A DNA stretch of 64,000 bases, taken from Kribbella steppae. Its GTDB lineage: Bacteria > Actinomycetota > Actinomycetes > Propionibacteriales > Kribbellaceae. The stretch is taken from positions 1 to 64,000 of the forward strand of contig NZ_SLWN01000024.1 in NCBI RefSeq assembly GCF_004342025.1, written 5' to 3'. Positions 23,796 to 31,315 of the stretch are shown in pieces. The position numbers and the translations under genes were made by a program. Each line of letters opens with the position of its first letter. Position 1 is the stretch's first letter. The notes under the pieces are model-generated. The model had not been told where the DNA came from. It did no database searches and saw only the letters and a program-made list of their open reading frames with translations.

Positions 23796-25100
23796 TTATG
23801 ACGCCCGGCTCGCGGACGGCACGTGGTTGCTGGGTGGCCGTTGGACAACGTCGAGGCTGCTGCGGACCGCCCAGGCTCGGAGCAGTGCCGACAGCAGGCG
23901 GCTCTCCGCCTCCGGGCTGATCAGGCCGGCCGCCTTGGCCTGGCCGATGACTGCGAACACCAGCGACGACGGCTGGCGTGCCATCACCGCGATGTCGCCG
24001 GCCCATTCCCGATGCAGGCGGATCAGCCGGGTCGGATGGCGTTCCCGTCCCGGCCAGATGTCGCCGAGCCGCTGACCGTGCAGGGCGGGTGAGCGATGCG
24101 CGAGCAGCAGCCGGACGAACGCCGGGATCGAGGCCTCGAGCCGCTCGAGGTCGGTACGACGGACGGCGGGCAGATCGTGGGTCGGATAGAGCTGCTTCCA
24201 GGTGTGCCGCATCGCGGCCCACTGTGGATGGGGATAGAGGGCCTCGCCGATGGTCGCGCTGACCAGGACGCGCAGGTACGGAACCGGATGCGGGTCGCTG
24301 CCGGACGGCCGGAAGACGAAGAAGGACGGCAGGCTGACGACCGCGAGCAGACCGACGGTGGACGCGATCCCGAGCTTCCCGACCGACCAGCAGTCCGCGA
24401 CGATCTCGCTGATCCAGGTGTCCCAGGTCGGCCAGCATCCCTGTGGGTCATCCTTCGCCGCCCGGGCGAGGTCGAGCCGCAACGACTCCACCAGCCGCAG
24501 CTGTGCGGCGCCCTGATGCCCCACCTCGTGGACCAGTGAGCTGGCGATACCACTGCCGACCATGCGCTCCCTGGGGACCCGGATGATCGCGACCGGGTTC
24601 GGCACGCCGCCGGGCAGTCGCGTCCGGGCCCGGCGAATCGCGGCGCCTGGACCTCTCGAGAGGTAGCAGACAGCGGGGACCTGCTCGTAGCCGTCGAGCC
24701 CGAGCCGGAGCGCGTCCCGGGCCAGTACGTCGAGGCCGGACAGCCAGACACCGGTCTCGTGCTCGCTGCGCTGGGTGATCACCTCGGTGAACAGATCGAA
24801 CTGCGACAGCACGTCGTTGAACCCCAGTCGGATCAGGACGAAGCGTCGCTGCTGCTCGGCAGCACCGACCCCGCGGCCCTGACCGTGCAGCCAGTCGAGA
24901 TAGCCATGGACCTTCTCCCGAAGGCGGCCGCGGCTCGCGTGCAGGAAGCGCTCGATGATCAGCTGCGCGTCGTACGGCACGGCCGCGGCGAGCACCATCG
25001 TCTCGTGCAGCGCGAAGGGCCGCACCTGGTCCAGCCGGGCCAGCAGCCCGCGCGCCTCGTGCTCGAGCAGGCGGGTCGCCAAGCCTCCGGGATCGACCAT
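23796..25100 (-). CDS. Putative zinc metalloprotease (HEXXH) of the sigma-54 operon
   Basis: A 434-residue protein with a zinc-protease signature LVHEVGHQG and, about 40 residues later, WISEIVADCW, whose Glu could be the third zinc ligand as in gluzincins. Flanking regions are helical. One hydrophobic stretch (GIASTVGLLAVVSLPSFFVF) might be a membrane helix or buried core. There is no classical signal peptide. The gene lies between two glycine-zipper protein genes and the 542-residue unknown gene, with ATG 25100 after gaggggt and a 9-bp gap. It may process the neighbouring proteins. The overall family is not one I recognise. Confidence 0.75.
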   Translation of the reverse strand: MVDPGGLATRLLEHEARGLLARLDQVRPFALHETMVLAAAVPYDAQLIIERFLHASRGRLREKVHGYLDWLHGQGRGVGAAEQQRRFVLIRLGFNDVLSQFDLFTEVITQRSEHETGVWLSGLDVLARDALRLGLDGYEQVPAVCYLSRGPGAAIRRARTRLPGGVPNPVAIIRVPRERMVGSGIASSLVHEVGHQGAAQLRLVESLRLDLARAAKDDPQGCWPTWDTWISEIVADCWSVGKLGIASTVGLLAVVSLPSFFVFRPSGSDPHPVPYLRVLVSATIGEALYPHPQWAAMRHTWKQLYPTHDLPAVRRTDLERLEASIPAFVRLLLAHRSPALHGQRLGDIWPGRERHPTRLIRLHREWAGDIAVMARQPSSLVFAVIGQAKAAGLISPEAESRLLSALLRAWAVRSSLDVVQRPPSNHVPSASRAS

Positions 25101-25109
25101 CGTTACCCC

Positions 25110-25952
25110 TCAGGCACCCAGCAGGACGATGCGACCGCCCCGGCGGATCCAGCGTCCGGACTGCGCCCGCGACCCGCTGCCGCCGGACGGACGGCCCTGG
25201 GCCGCGCCCTCGCCTTCGCCCTCGCCGGTCTCGTAGTAGTCGTCGCCCTGCCACCACTGGTCGGGCTCGTCGCCGCCACCGGCGTAGTCGTCGCCACCGC
25301 CGAACCACGGCACCGGCTCGGCGTACTGCCAGGACCGGCGCGACCGGCCACCGCCGTACGACCTGCGGCGCGAACGCCACGGCGACTGCCGCTGGTCCGA
25401 TGTGAGCAAGCTGGGCGCATAACGCCGGGCAGCGCTGATGCCGGCCGCACGGACGGCTGCCCGCGTCGGTACATTGCGCGGCGCTCGCGCGGCGTTGGAG
25501 TAGGCCCCGCGAGCGAACCGGACATAGCGGCTCGCTGCCTCCCACTCGGCCTCGACCTCACCCATCGACTCGGCTTCCTGCGCCTCGAGCAGGCCACCTG
25601 CCATCGATCCCAGCTTGGCGCCGATCGCGGTCCCCGCACCCGGCAACACCAGCGAGCCGAGCGCTCCGCCGACAGCCGGCAGCGCCGTCTTGGCGACGTT
25701 CTTGAGTACGCCGCCCAGCGCCTTGCCGATCGGCGACTTGACGAACTTGGACGCGCCCTTCATCACACTGCTGGCGAGCTTGCCGAGGAACTGGTCCAGC
25801 TCGGCCTCGGTGGTGATCTCCAGCAGTTCCTGGACGAGCTCGGCCTCCATCGCCTCCGCTTCGCTCTCGTACGCCTCCCCCGACTCCCACTCGGACTCGG
25901 CCTCACCAGGAAACTCGTAGCTGTCCCGCGGGATCTCAAATGCCTCGTACAT
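25110..25952 (-). CDS. Glycine-zipper protein with C-terminal GRWIRRG motif (paralogue A)
   Basis: A 280-residue protein of four parts. The N-terminus is strongly acidic and aromatic (FEIPRDSYEFPGEAESEWES). A conserved helix ELLEITTEAELDQFLGKL follows. Next is a Gly/Ala-rich amphipathic stretch (ALPAVGGALGSLVLPGAG) typical of glycine zippers that insert in or pack against membranes. A Trp/Tyr/Gly-rich low-complexity region ends in GRWIRRGGRIVLLGA. The helix, zipper and C-terminal motif are shared with the next gene upstream, so the two are paralogues. No export signal is visible. A structural, pore-forming or precursor role is possible but unproven. ATG 25952 follows agaaggga. Confidence 0.75.
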   Translation of the reverse strand: MYEAFEIPRDSYEFPGEAESEWESGEAYESEAEAMEAELVQELLEITTEAELDQFLGKLASSVMKGASKFVKSPIGKALGGVLKNVAKTALPAVGGALGSLVLPGAGTAIGAKLGSMAGGLLEAQEAESMGEVEAEWEAASRYVRFARGAYSNAARAPRNVPTRAAVRAAGISAARRYAPSLLTSDQRQSPWRSRRRSYGGGRSRRSWQYAEPVPWFGGGDDYAGGGDEPDQWWQGDDYYETGEGEGEGAAQGRPSGGSGSRAQSGRWIRRGGRIVLLGA

Positions 25953-25979
25953 GCCGGTGTCCCTTCTCAGTTGGCTGTG

Positions 25980-26606
25980 TCATGCGTCGAGCACGATGAT
26001 TCGGTTGCCACGGCGGATCCAGCGGCCTTCCATACCGCGGCCACCGCCTGCTGCCCCTTGGGCTCCCACCAGTCCGGGAAGATGCCGTTGCGCCGCGGCG
26101 ACGGCAGCCCGCTGGGCCGCCACTTGGGGCGGCACGGTCGGAGGCGCTTGCGCCGCTCGGCGGGCGGTCTCGTTCGCGAACCGGACGAAGGCGCGTGCGA
26201 CCTCGTACTCCTCGTCCTCCGCCGACAGCCCCTCGGTCTGTAAGCCGAGCTCCAGCCGGCTGCCGGCCCATTGGCCGGCGCGCTGACCGAGCGCGCCACC
26301 GCGGCCGGGGGCAACGGCGTCCCCGACGACCCGCCCCAGTTGCGGCAACGCCTGTTTCGCCGCCGACTTGAGGACGCCGCCGACCGCCCGGCCGGCATCG
26401 GATCCGGCGAAGCTGCGGACAGCGGAGATGGCACCGCTGACCAGCTTCCCGAGGAACCGGTCGAGTGCGGCCTCTGTCGTGATCTCCAGCAGCTCCGACG
26501 CCAGCGCCAGTTCGCTTTCCGACGTCTCGCCGTACTCCTGGTACTCGTTCTGCTCGCCCTCGCCGAAGGCTTCGGACTCGAACAGCGCCCGGTCGATGTC
26601 GTGCAT
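25980..26606 (-). CDS. Glycine-zipper protein with C-terminal GRWIRRG motif (paralogue B), first operon gene
   Basis: A 208-residue paralogue of the product of 25110-25952. It has a short acidic N-terminus (DRALFESEAFGEGEQNEYQE), the shared helix ELLEITTEAALDRFLGKL, an Ala/Gly-rich region with GGVLKSAAKQALPQLG, an Arg/Ala-rich helix and the C-terminal GRWIRRGNRIIVLDA. It lacks the long Trp/Tyr/Gly-rich segment of its sister. It is the first gene after the -24/-12 promoter, with about 38 bp from the -12 element to the ATG and a gagaggga ribosome-binding site. A product encoded first and twice suggests it is needed in quantity. Confidence 0.75.
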   Translation of the reverse strand: MHDIDRALFESEAFGEGEQNEYQEYGETSESELALASELLEITTEAALDRFLGKLVSGAISAVRSFAGSDAGRAVGGVLKSAAKQALPQLGRVVGDAVAPGRGGALGQRAGQWAGSRLELGLQTEGLSAEDEEYEVARAFVRFANETARRAAQAPPTVPPQVAAQRAAVAAAQRHLPGLVGAQGAAGGGRGMEGRWIRRGNRIIVLDA

Positions 26607-26643
26607 AGAAATCTCCCTCTCCGCGTGGTCTCACCCCACCTAC

Positions 26644-26659
26644 TGCACAATTCGTGCCA
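26644..26659 (-). promoter_or_regulatory. Sigma-54 (-24/-12) promoter of the 26606-19658 operon
   Basis: The minus strand reads tggcacgaattgtgca. Against the sigma-54 consensus TGGCACG-N4-TTGCA it differs at one position (G for the first T of TTGC), with the invariant GG and GC at exact spacing. Transcription would start about 12 bp downstream of the GC, giving a leader near 28 nt that contains the ribosome-binding site of 26606. The RpoN-like gene lies immediately upstream and a GAFTGA activator at the far end of the operon. Confidence 0.85.
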
Positions 26660-26679
26660 ACTCGGTGGAGCGCAGACAG

Positions 26680-26709
26680 CGGGCGAGCGCACGAAGCGTC
26701 CTTCGCCCG
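26680..26709 (-). terminator. Possible terminator after the RpoN-like gene
   Basis: A 7-bp inverted repeat (cgggcga / tcgcccg) with a 16-nt loop lies between the RpoN-like stop and the -24/-12 promoter. It could separate the two transcripts or be a binding site for the activator, being 20-65 bp upstream of the promoter. Support is weak. Confidence 0.3.
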
Positions 26710-26738
26710 GAGGACCCGGACCGGACCGCGGGCCGAAG

Positions 26739-28025
26739 TCAGGTTCGGCGCAGTCCACCCGCCGCGATCCCCAGTTCGGCGCGGTACTTCGCCACCGTCC
26801 GGCGGGCCACGATGTGTCCGCTGTCCGCAAGCGCGCGGCACAGCCGGGCATCGCTGACCCGGCCCGTCGCCGCCAGCTCCGCGATCCGCGCCTTGATCGC
26901 CACTGCCCCACCCAGAAGGTCAGCGAGCGGGACGATCTCCCCGTCCGGGTGGCGCAGCGTCTTGCCGGCGACGCAGCGACTGACCGTGGACGCGTGCAGC
27001 CCGAGCTCGACCGCGACGTCGGTCCGGGTGAGCGGCACATGCGCCGCCGCGCCACGCTCGAAGTAGCCCGCCTGACGATCGACCATGTACGCCGCCACCC
27101 GGCGCAGCACGCTGGCCCGCGTATCCAGCTGGCGGAGCAACTCCCGCGCAGCCCGTTCGTGTCCAGCAAGCCAGGCCGACGCGTCCGCGTTCGCCCGCAC
27201 GGCCGGCTGTACGTCGGCCAGGCCCAGACCGAACCAGTCACTGTCGGGCACCTCGACCTCGAAGACTCCCGACCGGGTGCGATAGACGAACACATCCGGA
27301 ATCCCTGCCGATTCCGGCCGCTCCGGCACCTCGACGACGGCGACGGGCCGCAGTCGCGCACGGACGAGCCGGAAGGCTGCTTCGACCGCCTGCGGCGAGA
27401 TCCCGAACGCTCGGGCGACGGTCGCCGTGTCCCCTGCTGCGACAGCCTCCAGGTGATCGCGGACCAGATCGACGATCCACGGTGCGGCGTCCCCAGCCGT
27501 GACGAGCCCACGTGCCTGGGCGAGCAACAGGTCGACGACGGAGGTCTCCGCGACGCCGACCGGCCCGGCCGCCTTGATCGCTCGTACCGTTTCGGCGATC
27601 ACGTCCGGCGCGAGACCGTGTGCCGCCGCGATCTCGCCCGGCTCGGCATCGAGCAACCCGCGCCCGCTGAGGTGGGCGATCACGACCGGCAGCGCCGCTC
27701 GGCAGTCGGACCTGATCTCACAGGCGGCCGCCGCTTCCAAGGTGTCGAAGGGCATGACGGCTGGATCACGTCCGGCGTACCGGAGCACACTTGAGCACCG
27801 GGGGCACTTGCTCGACGTGCAGTGACGGCCGCATCCCGGGCAGACCGAGCCCGCCGATCTCTCCAGCATCGGGTTGTCGGTGAGTGCCTGCTCCACGGTG
27901 CCGATCAGGGCGTCGTACCCGAGCGGCAACAACCGGAGCGACTGCAACAGGCCGGGAACAGCCCGGAGCTCGGCCCGAGCCTGCAACTCCAGCCCCACTA
28001 CCGGCCCACCCGACCCGGTCCCCAC
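26739..28025 (-). CDS. rpoN: RNA polymerase sigma-54 factor (RpoN-like) with zinc-finger insert
   Basis: A 428-residue protein with the full sigma-54 plan. Region I lies at 12-56 (LELQARAELRAVPGLLQSLR, EQALTDNPMLE). The core-binding region is at about 95-280. The HTH at 329-352 reads VPLTRTDVAVELGLHASTVS. The RpoN box, which reads the -24 element, is at 407-415 (ARRTVAKYR) followed by AELGI. Region II is replaced by a probable zinc ribbon, CPGC...C...CPRC (Cys62, 65, 69, 74, 77), which I do not know from canonical RpoN. It is somewhat shorter than proteobacterial RpoN (~480). GTG 28025 is used; GTG 27998, with a ggtggg site, is an alternative start. A -24/-12 promoter lies just downstream. 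Confidence 0.92.
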   Translation of the reverse strand: MGTGSGGPVVGLELQARAELRAVPGLLQSLRLLPLGYDALIGTVEQALTDNPMLERSAGSVCPGCGRHCTSSKCPRCSSVLRYAGRDPAVMPFDTLEAAAACEIRSDCRAALPVVIAHLSGRGLLDAEPGEIAAAHGLAPDVIAETVRAIKAAGPVGVAETSVVDLLLAQARGLVTAGDAAPWIVDLVRDHLEAVAAGDTATVARAFGISPQAVEAAFRLVRARLRPVAVVEVPERPESAGIPDVFVYRTRSGVFEVEVPDSDWFGLGLADVQPAVRANADASAWLAGHERAARELLRQLDTRASVLRRVAAYMVDRQAGYFERGAAAHVPLTRTDVAVELGLHASTVSRCVAGKTLRHPDGEIVPLADLLGGAVAIKARIAELAATGRVSDARLCRALADSGHIVARRTVAKYRAELGIAAGGLRRT

Positions 28026-28072
28026 CTGTCAACGGTAGTCCGCGGGACTCTCGTTGAACCAGGTCCCATAGC

Positions 28073-28972
28073 GTGGCCCCTGTGAGTGGTGCTCTTGTGT
28101 GTATCGGCGATCTCGTTGAAGACGTTGTCGTCTGGATGGATGGTGTGCCGCGGGCCGGGACGGACAACCCGGCGCGGATCCGCCGTACACGCGGCGGCTC
28201 GGCGTCCAACGTTGCGGCTTTCGCGAGCAGCCTAGGTACGCCGGTTCGGTTCATCGGCCGGGTCGGGGACGACCCCATCGGCGAGGCACTCGTGCGGGAG
28301 CTGACCATGGCGGGCGTTGACGCCAGAGTCCAGAGACAAGGACGGACCGGCACCATCGTTCTCCTGGTGGACGGCTCTGGCGAACGAACGATGTACCCCG
28401 ATCGAGCGGCCGCGGCCGAACTGGCTGATGTACCGGACTCCTGGATCTCCGGTGCAGCAGCGGTCCATCTCTCGGCGTACTCACTCGACGGCCCATCACG
28501 GCCGGTCCTCCACCAGGCTTCGGCCATCGCTCATGCCGAGGGCACCATCCTCACCATCGACGCGTCCTCGATCGCTCTCATCGATGCGATCGGACCCGCG
28601 ACCTTCGCTGATCTGATCAGAGCACTGCAACCGACGTACCTCTTCGCGAACGGAACCGAGGCCGACCGCGGTTCCCTGCGAGAGCTCGCCGGTCCTTGTA
28701 CGACGGTCGTGGTCAAGAACGGTATGGAGCCCACTGAGGTGCATTTCGCCGGCAACCGGTCAGCAACCGTCCGGGTGCCTGCCGTCGACGAAGTGCGTGA
28801 TACGACTGGCGCCGGCGATGCGTTCGCTGCGGGCTTTCTGTCCGCCGTCCTCGACAACGCCGAGGTCGTCGCAGCGGTCGAGGCCGGCCACGACCTGGCC
28901 AGGAGGGTTCTCACCGAACCTGGCGCCGCTCTGACCATGACCGCAGACGAAACGGGAGCTGTTCGTGACTGA
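28073..28972 (+). CDS. psuK: Pseudouridine kinase (PfkB family)
   Basis: A 299-residue ribokinase-fold sugar kinase. PfkB signatures are the N-terminal RGGSASNVAAFASSLG and the C-terminal DTTGAGDAFAAGFLSA, which holds the catalytic Asp and anion hole. The next gene encodes pseudouridine-5'-phosphate glycosidase, so the likely reaction is pseudouridine to pseudouridine 5'-phosphate, the first step of pseudouridine salvage. GTG at 28073 is used; GTG 28082 is possible. It overlaps psuG by 8 bp. It is divergent from the RpoN-like gene with a 47-bp gap that shows no -24/-12 element. Confidence 0.88.
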   Translation: MAPVSGALVCIGDLVEDVVVWMDGVPRAGTDNPARIRRTRGGSASNVAAFASSLGTPVRFIGRVGDDPIGEALVRELTMAGVDARVQRQGRTGTIVLLVDGSGERTMYPDRAAAAELADVPDSWISGAAAVHLSAYSLDGPSRPVLHQASAIAHAEGTILTIDASSIALIDAIGPATFADLIRALQPTYLFANGTEADRGSLRELAGPCTTVVVKNGMEPTEVHFAGNRSATVRVPAVDEVRDTTGAGDAFAAGFLSAVLDNAEVVAAVEAGHDLARRVLTEPGAALTMTADETGAVRD

Positions 28973-29876
28973 CCGAGCCATCTTGTCCGACGATGTGGCG
29001 CAAGCCCTGGCCGAAGGCCATGCGGTCGTCGCGCTGGAGTCGACGATCTTCTCGAATCTCGGGCTGCCTGCCCCTGCGAACGCCGAGGCACTCGAACTCT
29101 GCAAACAAGCAGTCCTCGACCAGGGTGCCACTCCGGCGGTGACCGCGATCCTCGATGGCCGGCCACATGTCGGTCTGTCGGCGGACGAGGAGAAGCGAGT
29201 GCTGCAGGGCACGCGGAAGGTCGCCGAGCGGGATCTGTCCGTGGCGCAGGCACAGGGATGGGATGTCGGCGTCACCACGGTCTCGGCGACGGTCGCTCTG
29301 GCTCATGCGGCGGGTATCTCGGTCTTCGCCACCGGCGGCATCGGTGGGGTCCACCGCGGATCCGAACTCAGCGGGGACATCTCGGCCGACCTCGACGCCA
29401 TCGCCAATCACCCGGTCATCACCGTCTGCGCCGGCGCCAAGGCGTTCCTCGACCTGCCGCGCACCCTCGAGTACCTCGAAACCGTCGGCGTCCCGGTGCT
29501 GGGTTGGCAGCACGACTGGTTCCCGGCGTTCTACACGCGGTCGAGTGGTCTGCCGGTTCCGCACCGCGTCGAGGACGAGCGAGTGGTCTGTGACGTTCTC
29601 CGCTTCCGGACTCGGCCGACTACCGGTGTTCTACTGACCGTCCCGATCCCTGTCGACGACGAGATCCCGGCGTCGCGCATCGACGCCGTACTCACCGCCG
29701 CCTTGGAATCGAGTACTCGCGCAGGAGTGACCGGCCCCGCCGTCACGCCGTACGTCCTTGAGCGGATCGAGAAGGAAACAGACGGCCAGAGCATCTCGGC
29801 CAACCTCGCCCTGGCGCGCAACAACGCCGCCCTCGCGGCCAAGGTAGCTGTCGCGCTGGCGTCCGCCCCGGCCTGA
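28965..29876 (+). CDS. psuG: Pseudouridine-5'-phosphate glycosidase
   Basis: A 303-residue PsuG/indigoidine synthase A-like enzyme that reversibly splits pseudouridine 5'-phosphate to uracil and ribose 5-phosphate. Family segments include VALESTIFSNLGLPAPANAE at the N-terminus, TTVSATVALAHAAGISVFAT, FATGGIGGVHRG and CAGAKAFLDLPRTLEYLET. Length matches E. coli PsuG (~310). GTG start inside psuK; the pair is translationally coupled. The following 160 bp hold gene relics. Confidence 0.93.
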   Translation: MTDRAILSDDVAQALAEGHAVVALESTIFSNLGLPAPANAEALELCKQAVLDQGATPAVTAILDGRPHVGLSADEEKRVLQGTRKVAERDLSVAQAQGWDVGVTTVSATVALAHAAGISVFATGGIGGVHRGSELSGDISADLDAIANHPVITVCAGAKAFLDLPRTLEYLETVGVPVLGWQHDWFPAFYTRSSGLPVPHRVEDERVVCDVLRFRTRPTTGVLLTVPIPVDDEIPASRIDAVLTAALESSTRAGVTGPAVTPYVLERIEKETDGQSISANLALARNNAALAAKVAVALASAPA

Positions 29877-29976
29877 GGCGGAATCGTCGTACCGGTCAAT
29901 CCGATGAGCAAGCAGAGCGAGTTGTCGTACCTGCTCAAAGACTCCGGCGCGACCGTGCTGCTGTGCCTGACGCCCA
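29877..29976 (+). pseudogene. Relic of an acyl-CoA synthetase (AMP-binding) gene
   Basis: Directly after the psuG stop the frame reads GGIVVPVNPMSKQSELSYLL followed by KDSGATVLL. That closely matches the region of AMP-dependent acyl-CoA ligases where a Pro-Asn-P loop precedes the LLxDSGA segment. Only about 33 codons remain, with no start upstream and no continuation. Confidence 0.55.
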
Positions 29977-29979
29977 GTA

Positions 29980-30039
29980 GGCATCGCAGCCTTCCTCGCC
30001 AAGCGCCGTCCGCACTTCCCCCAGCAGAACCTGTCCTAA
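29980..30039 (+). pseudogene. Relic of an enoyl-CoA hydratase C-terminus
   Basis: In another frame the bases read GIAAFLAKRRPHFPQQNLS then stop. This is like the EGxxAFLEKRxPxF tail of crotonase-family enzymes. It abuts the ligase relic, so a fatty-acid gene cluster may have been deleted here. It is short, so caution is needed. Confidence 0.4.
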
Positions 30040-31010
30040 GCGATCGGGAGGATGCGGCGCCACCCCTCGAAGACGAGCGTGGGCTTCATCCCGACCGACA
30101 GGTAGAGGCCGAGGGCCGGGGTCGGGTTGTTCGTGTCCACGTTCAGGATCGTGCCGGCCAGTCCCGCGGCCGCATCACGGGCGAAGGCATCGCGCAGCAG
30201 GAACCTCGCCAGTCCCCGGCCCCGGAACTCCTCGACCACACCGAGCGTGCCGATGTAGCCGCAGTCCTCGCCCTCGACGAACATGTCGCTGCACACGCGA
30301 ACCGCGACCGCTCGACCGTCCACCTCGAGCACGGTGATGTCGGACCAGTCGAAGCCCACCCTGGCATCGAGCGCCTCGACCCACTCGTCATGCGGACGGG
30401 CGACGAAACCGAACTGGCCCTGGAAACTGTCGATGATGGCCTCATGCGCAGCCCAGCGACTGGCGTCATCGAAGGTGCCGCGGCGGACCACGACGCCCTC
30501 GGGTACGTCCGGAGCGGCGACGTCTCCGGCGTGGTCGATGCGCATCCGGTGGTACGTCGTACCAACAGTGAAATCATGGTCTGACAACAAGGCACGCATC
30601 GGCTCGTCGGCGCCGAAGATGCAGCAGTCGACGGTGACCTCGGCATGGCCGCGCTCGCGCCCCATCTCACCGGCGCGGCGCAGCGTCCTCTTGATCAGCC
30701 AGTCCGCCACCGCCGGGTCCTGCGCTGTCACCTCGAGCTCGATCACCTGCCAGTCGCCCTTGGCGAACGCTGTCCCATACCCGGCCGGTCCGCCGTTCCC
30801 GGCGTCGAGCACGAGCCAGCCGTCGGCCGCGCGATCGAAGCCGGGCTCGACGAGGCAGTCGGCGACCTCGTCCAGCCTGCAGTCGGCGAACCCGATCACC
30901 GAGGTGTTGTAGTCCGACAGCAACTCGAACAGTGCCTTGGCATCCGTTGGCTCAGGTGGCCGGACGGTGTAGTGGTCCGGCAGTACGACGCCGGCCGTCA
31001 AGACCGGCAC
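30036..31010 (-). CDS. GNAT-family N-acetyltransferase, two-domain
   Basis: A 324-residue protein with two GNAT folds, an arrangement also seen in mycothiol synthase (MshD). The C-terminal domain is the better conserved, with IGTLGVVEEFRGRGLARFLL carrying the acetyl-CoA pyrophosphate loop, and NVDTNNPTPALGLYLSVGMK as motif B. The N-terminal domain (YTVRPPEPTDAKALFELLSD) is degenerate. The substrate is unknown. The start is set at GTG 31010 after gaaggt. The open frame to 31130 has poor coding character. The 3' end touches the enoyl-CoA hydratase relic. Confidence 0.8.
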   Translation of the reverse strand: MPVLTAGVVLPDHYTVRPPEPTDAKALFELLSDYNTSVIGFADCRLDEVADCLVEPGFDRAADGWLVLDAGNGGPAGYGTAFAKGDWQVIELEVTAQDPAVADWLIKRTLRRAGEMGRERGHAEVTVDCCIFGADEPMRALLSDHDFTVGTTYHRMRIDHAGDVAAPDVPEGVVVRRGTFDDASRWAAHEAIIDSFQGQFGFVARPHDEWVEALDARVGFDWSDITVLEVDGRAVAVRVCSDMFVEGEDCGYIGTLGVVEEFRGRGLARFLLRDAFARDAAAGLAGTILNVDTNNPTPALGLYLSVGMKPTLVFEGWRRILPIA

Positions 31011-31315
31011 CAGACCTTCACAGAACTGCGAACACTTCGAATCGGTAGCCGGAGATGGACAGCACGAACGGTGGGAAAGAAGTTCACGGTCCCCCTTAGG
31101 ACAGCTATTAGATGCACCAGGGTCGGTCAAAGTTCTGGTTCCAGCTCAGCAGCAGGGGCAGTTCTGTCGTGGGTAAAACCACACAGAGCTGTCGGAGGGG
31201 TGAATGGGTGATTCTTCCGATGCGGGCTGGCCGCGGCGTGCAAGAGCCTGATGCGAAAGGAGTCCACTCGGCGACAAACCAGTCCGCGGCCCGGGCCGGG
31301 GGTGGAGGGATAGCC
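31011..31315. other. Divergent intergenic region
   Basis: 305 bp between the GNAT and flavin monooxygenase genes, less GC-rich than its surroundings around 31080-31200. It must hold both promoters. I see no clear -35/-10 pair, palindrome or RNA structure I can name. Confidence 0.4.

Noticed and set aside
28026..28072. Sigma-54 promoter for rpoN or psuK
   Set aside because: No GG-N10-GC element with acceptable context in the 47-bp gap.
29904..30584. 226-codon plus-strand frame after psuG
   Set aside because: Only its first ~25 codons resemble a family (acyl-CoA ligase relic); the rest is antisense to the GNAT gene.
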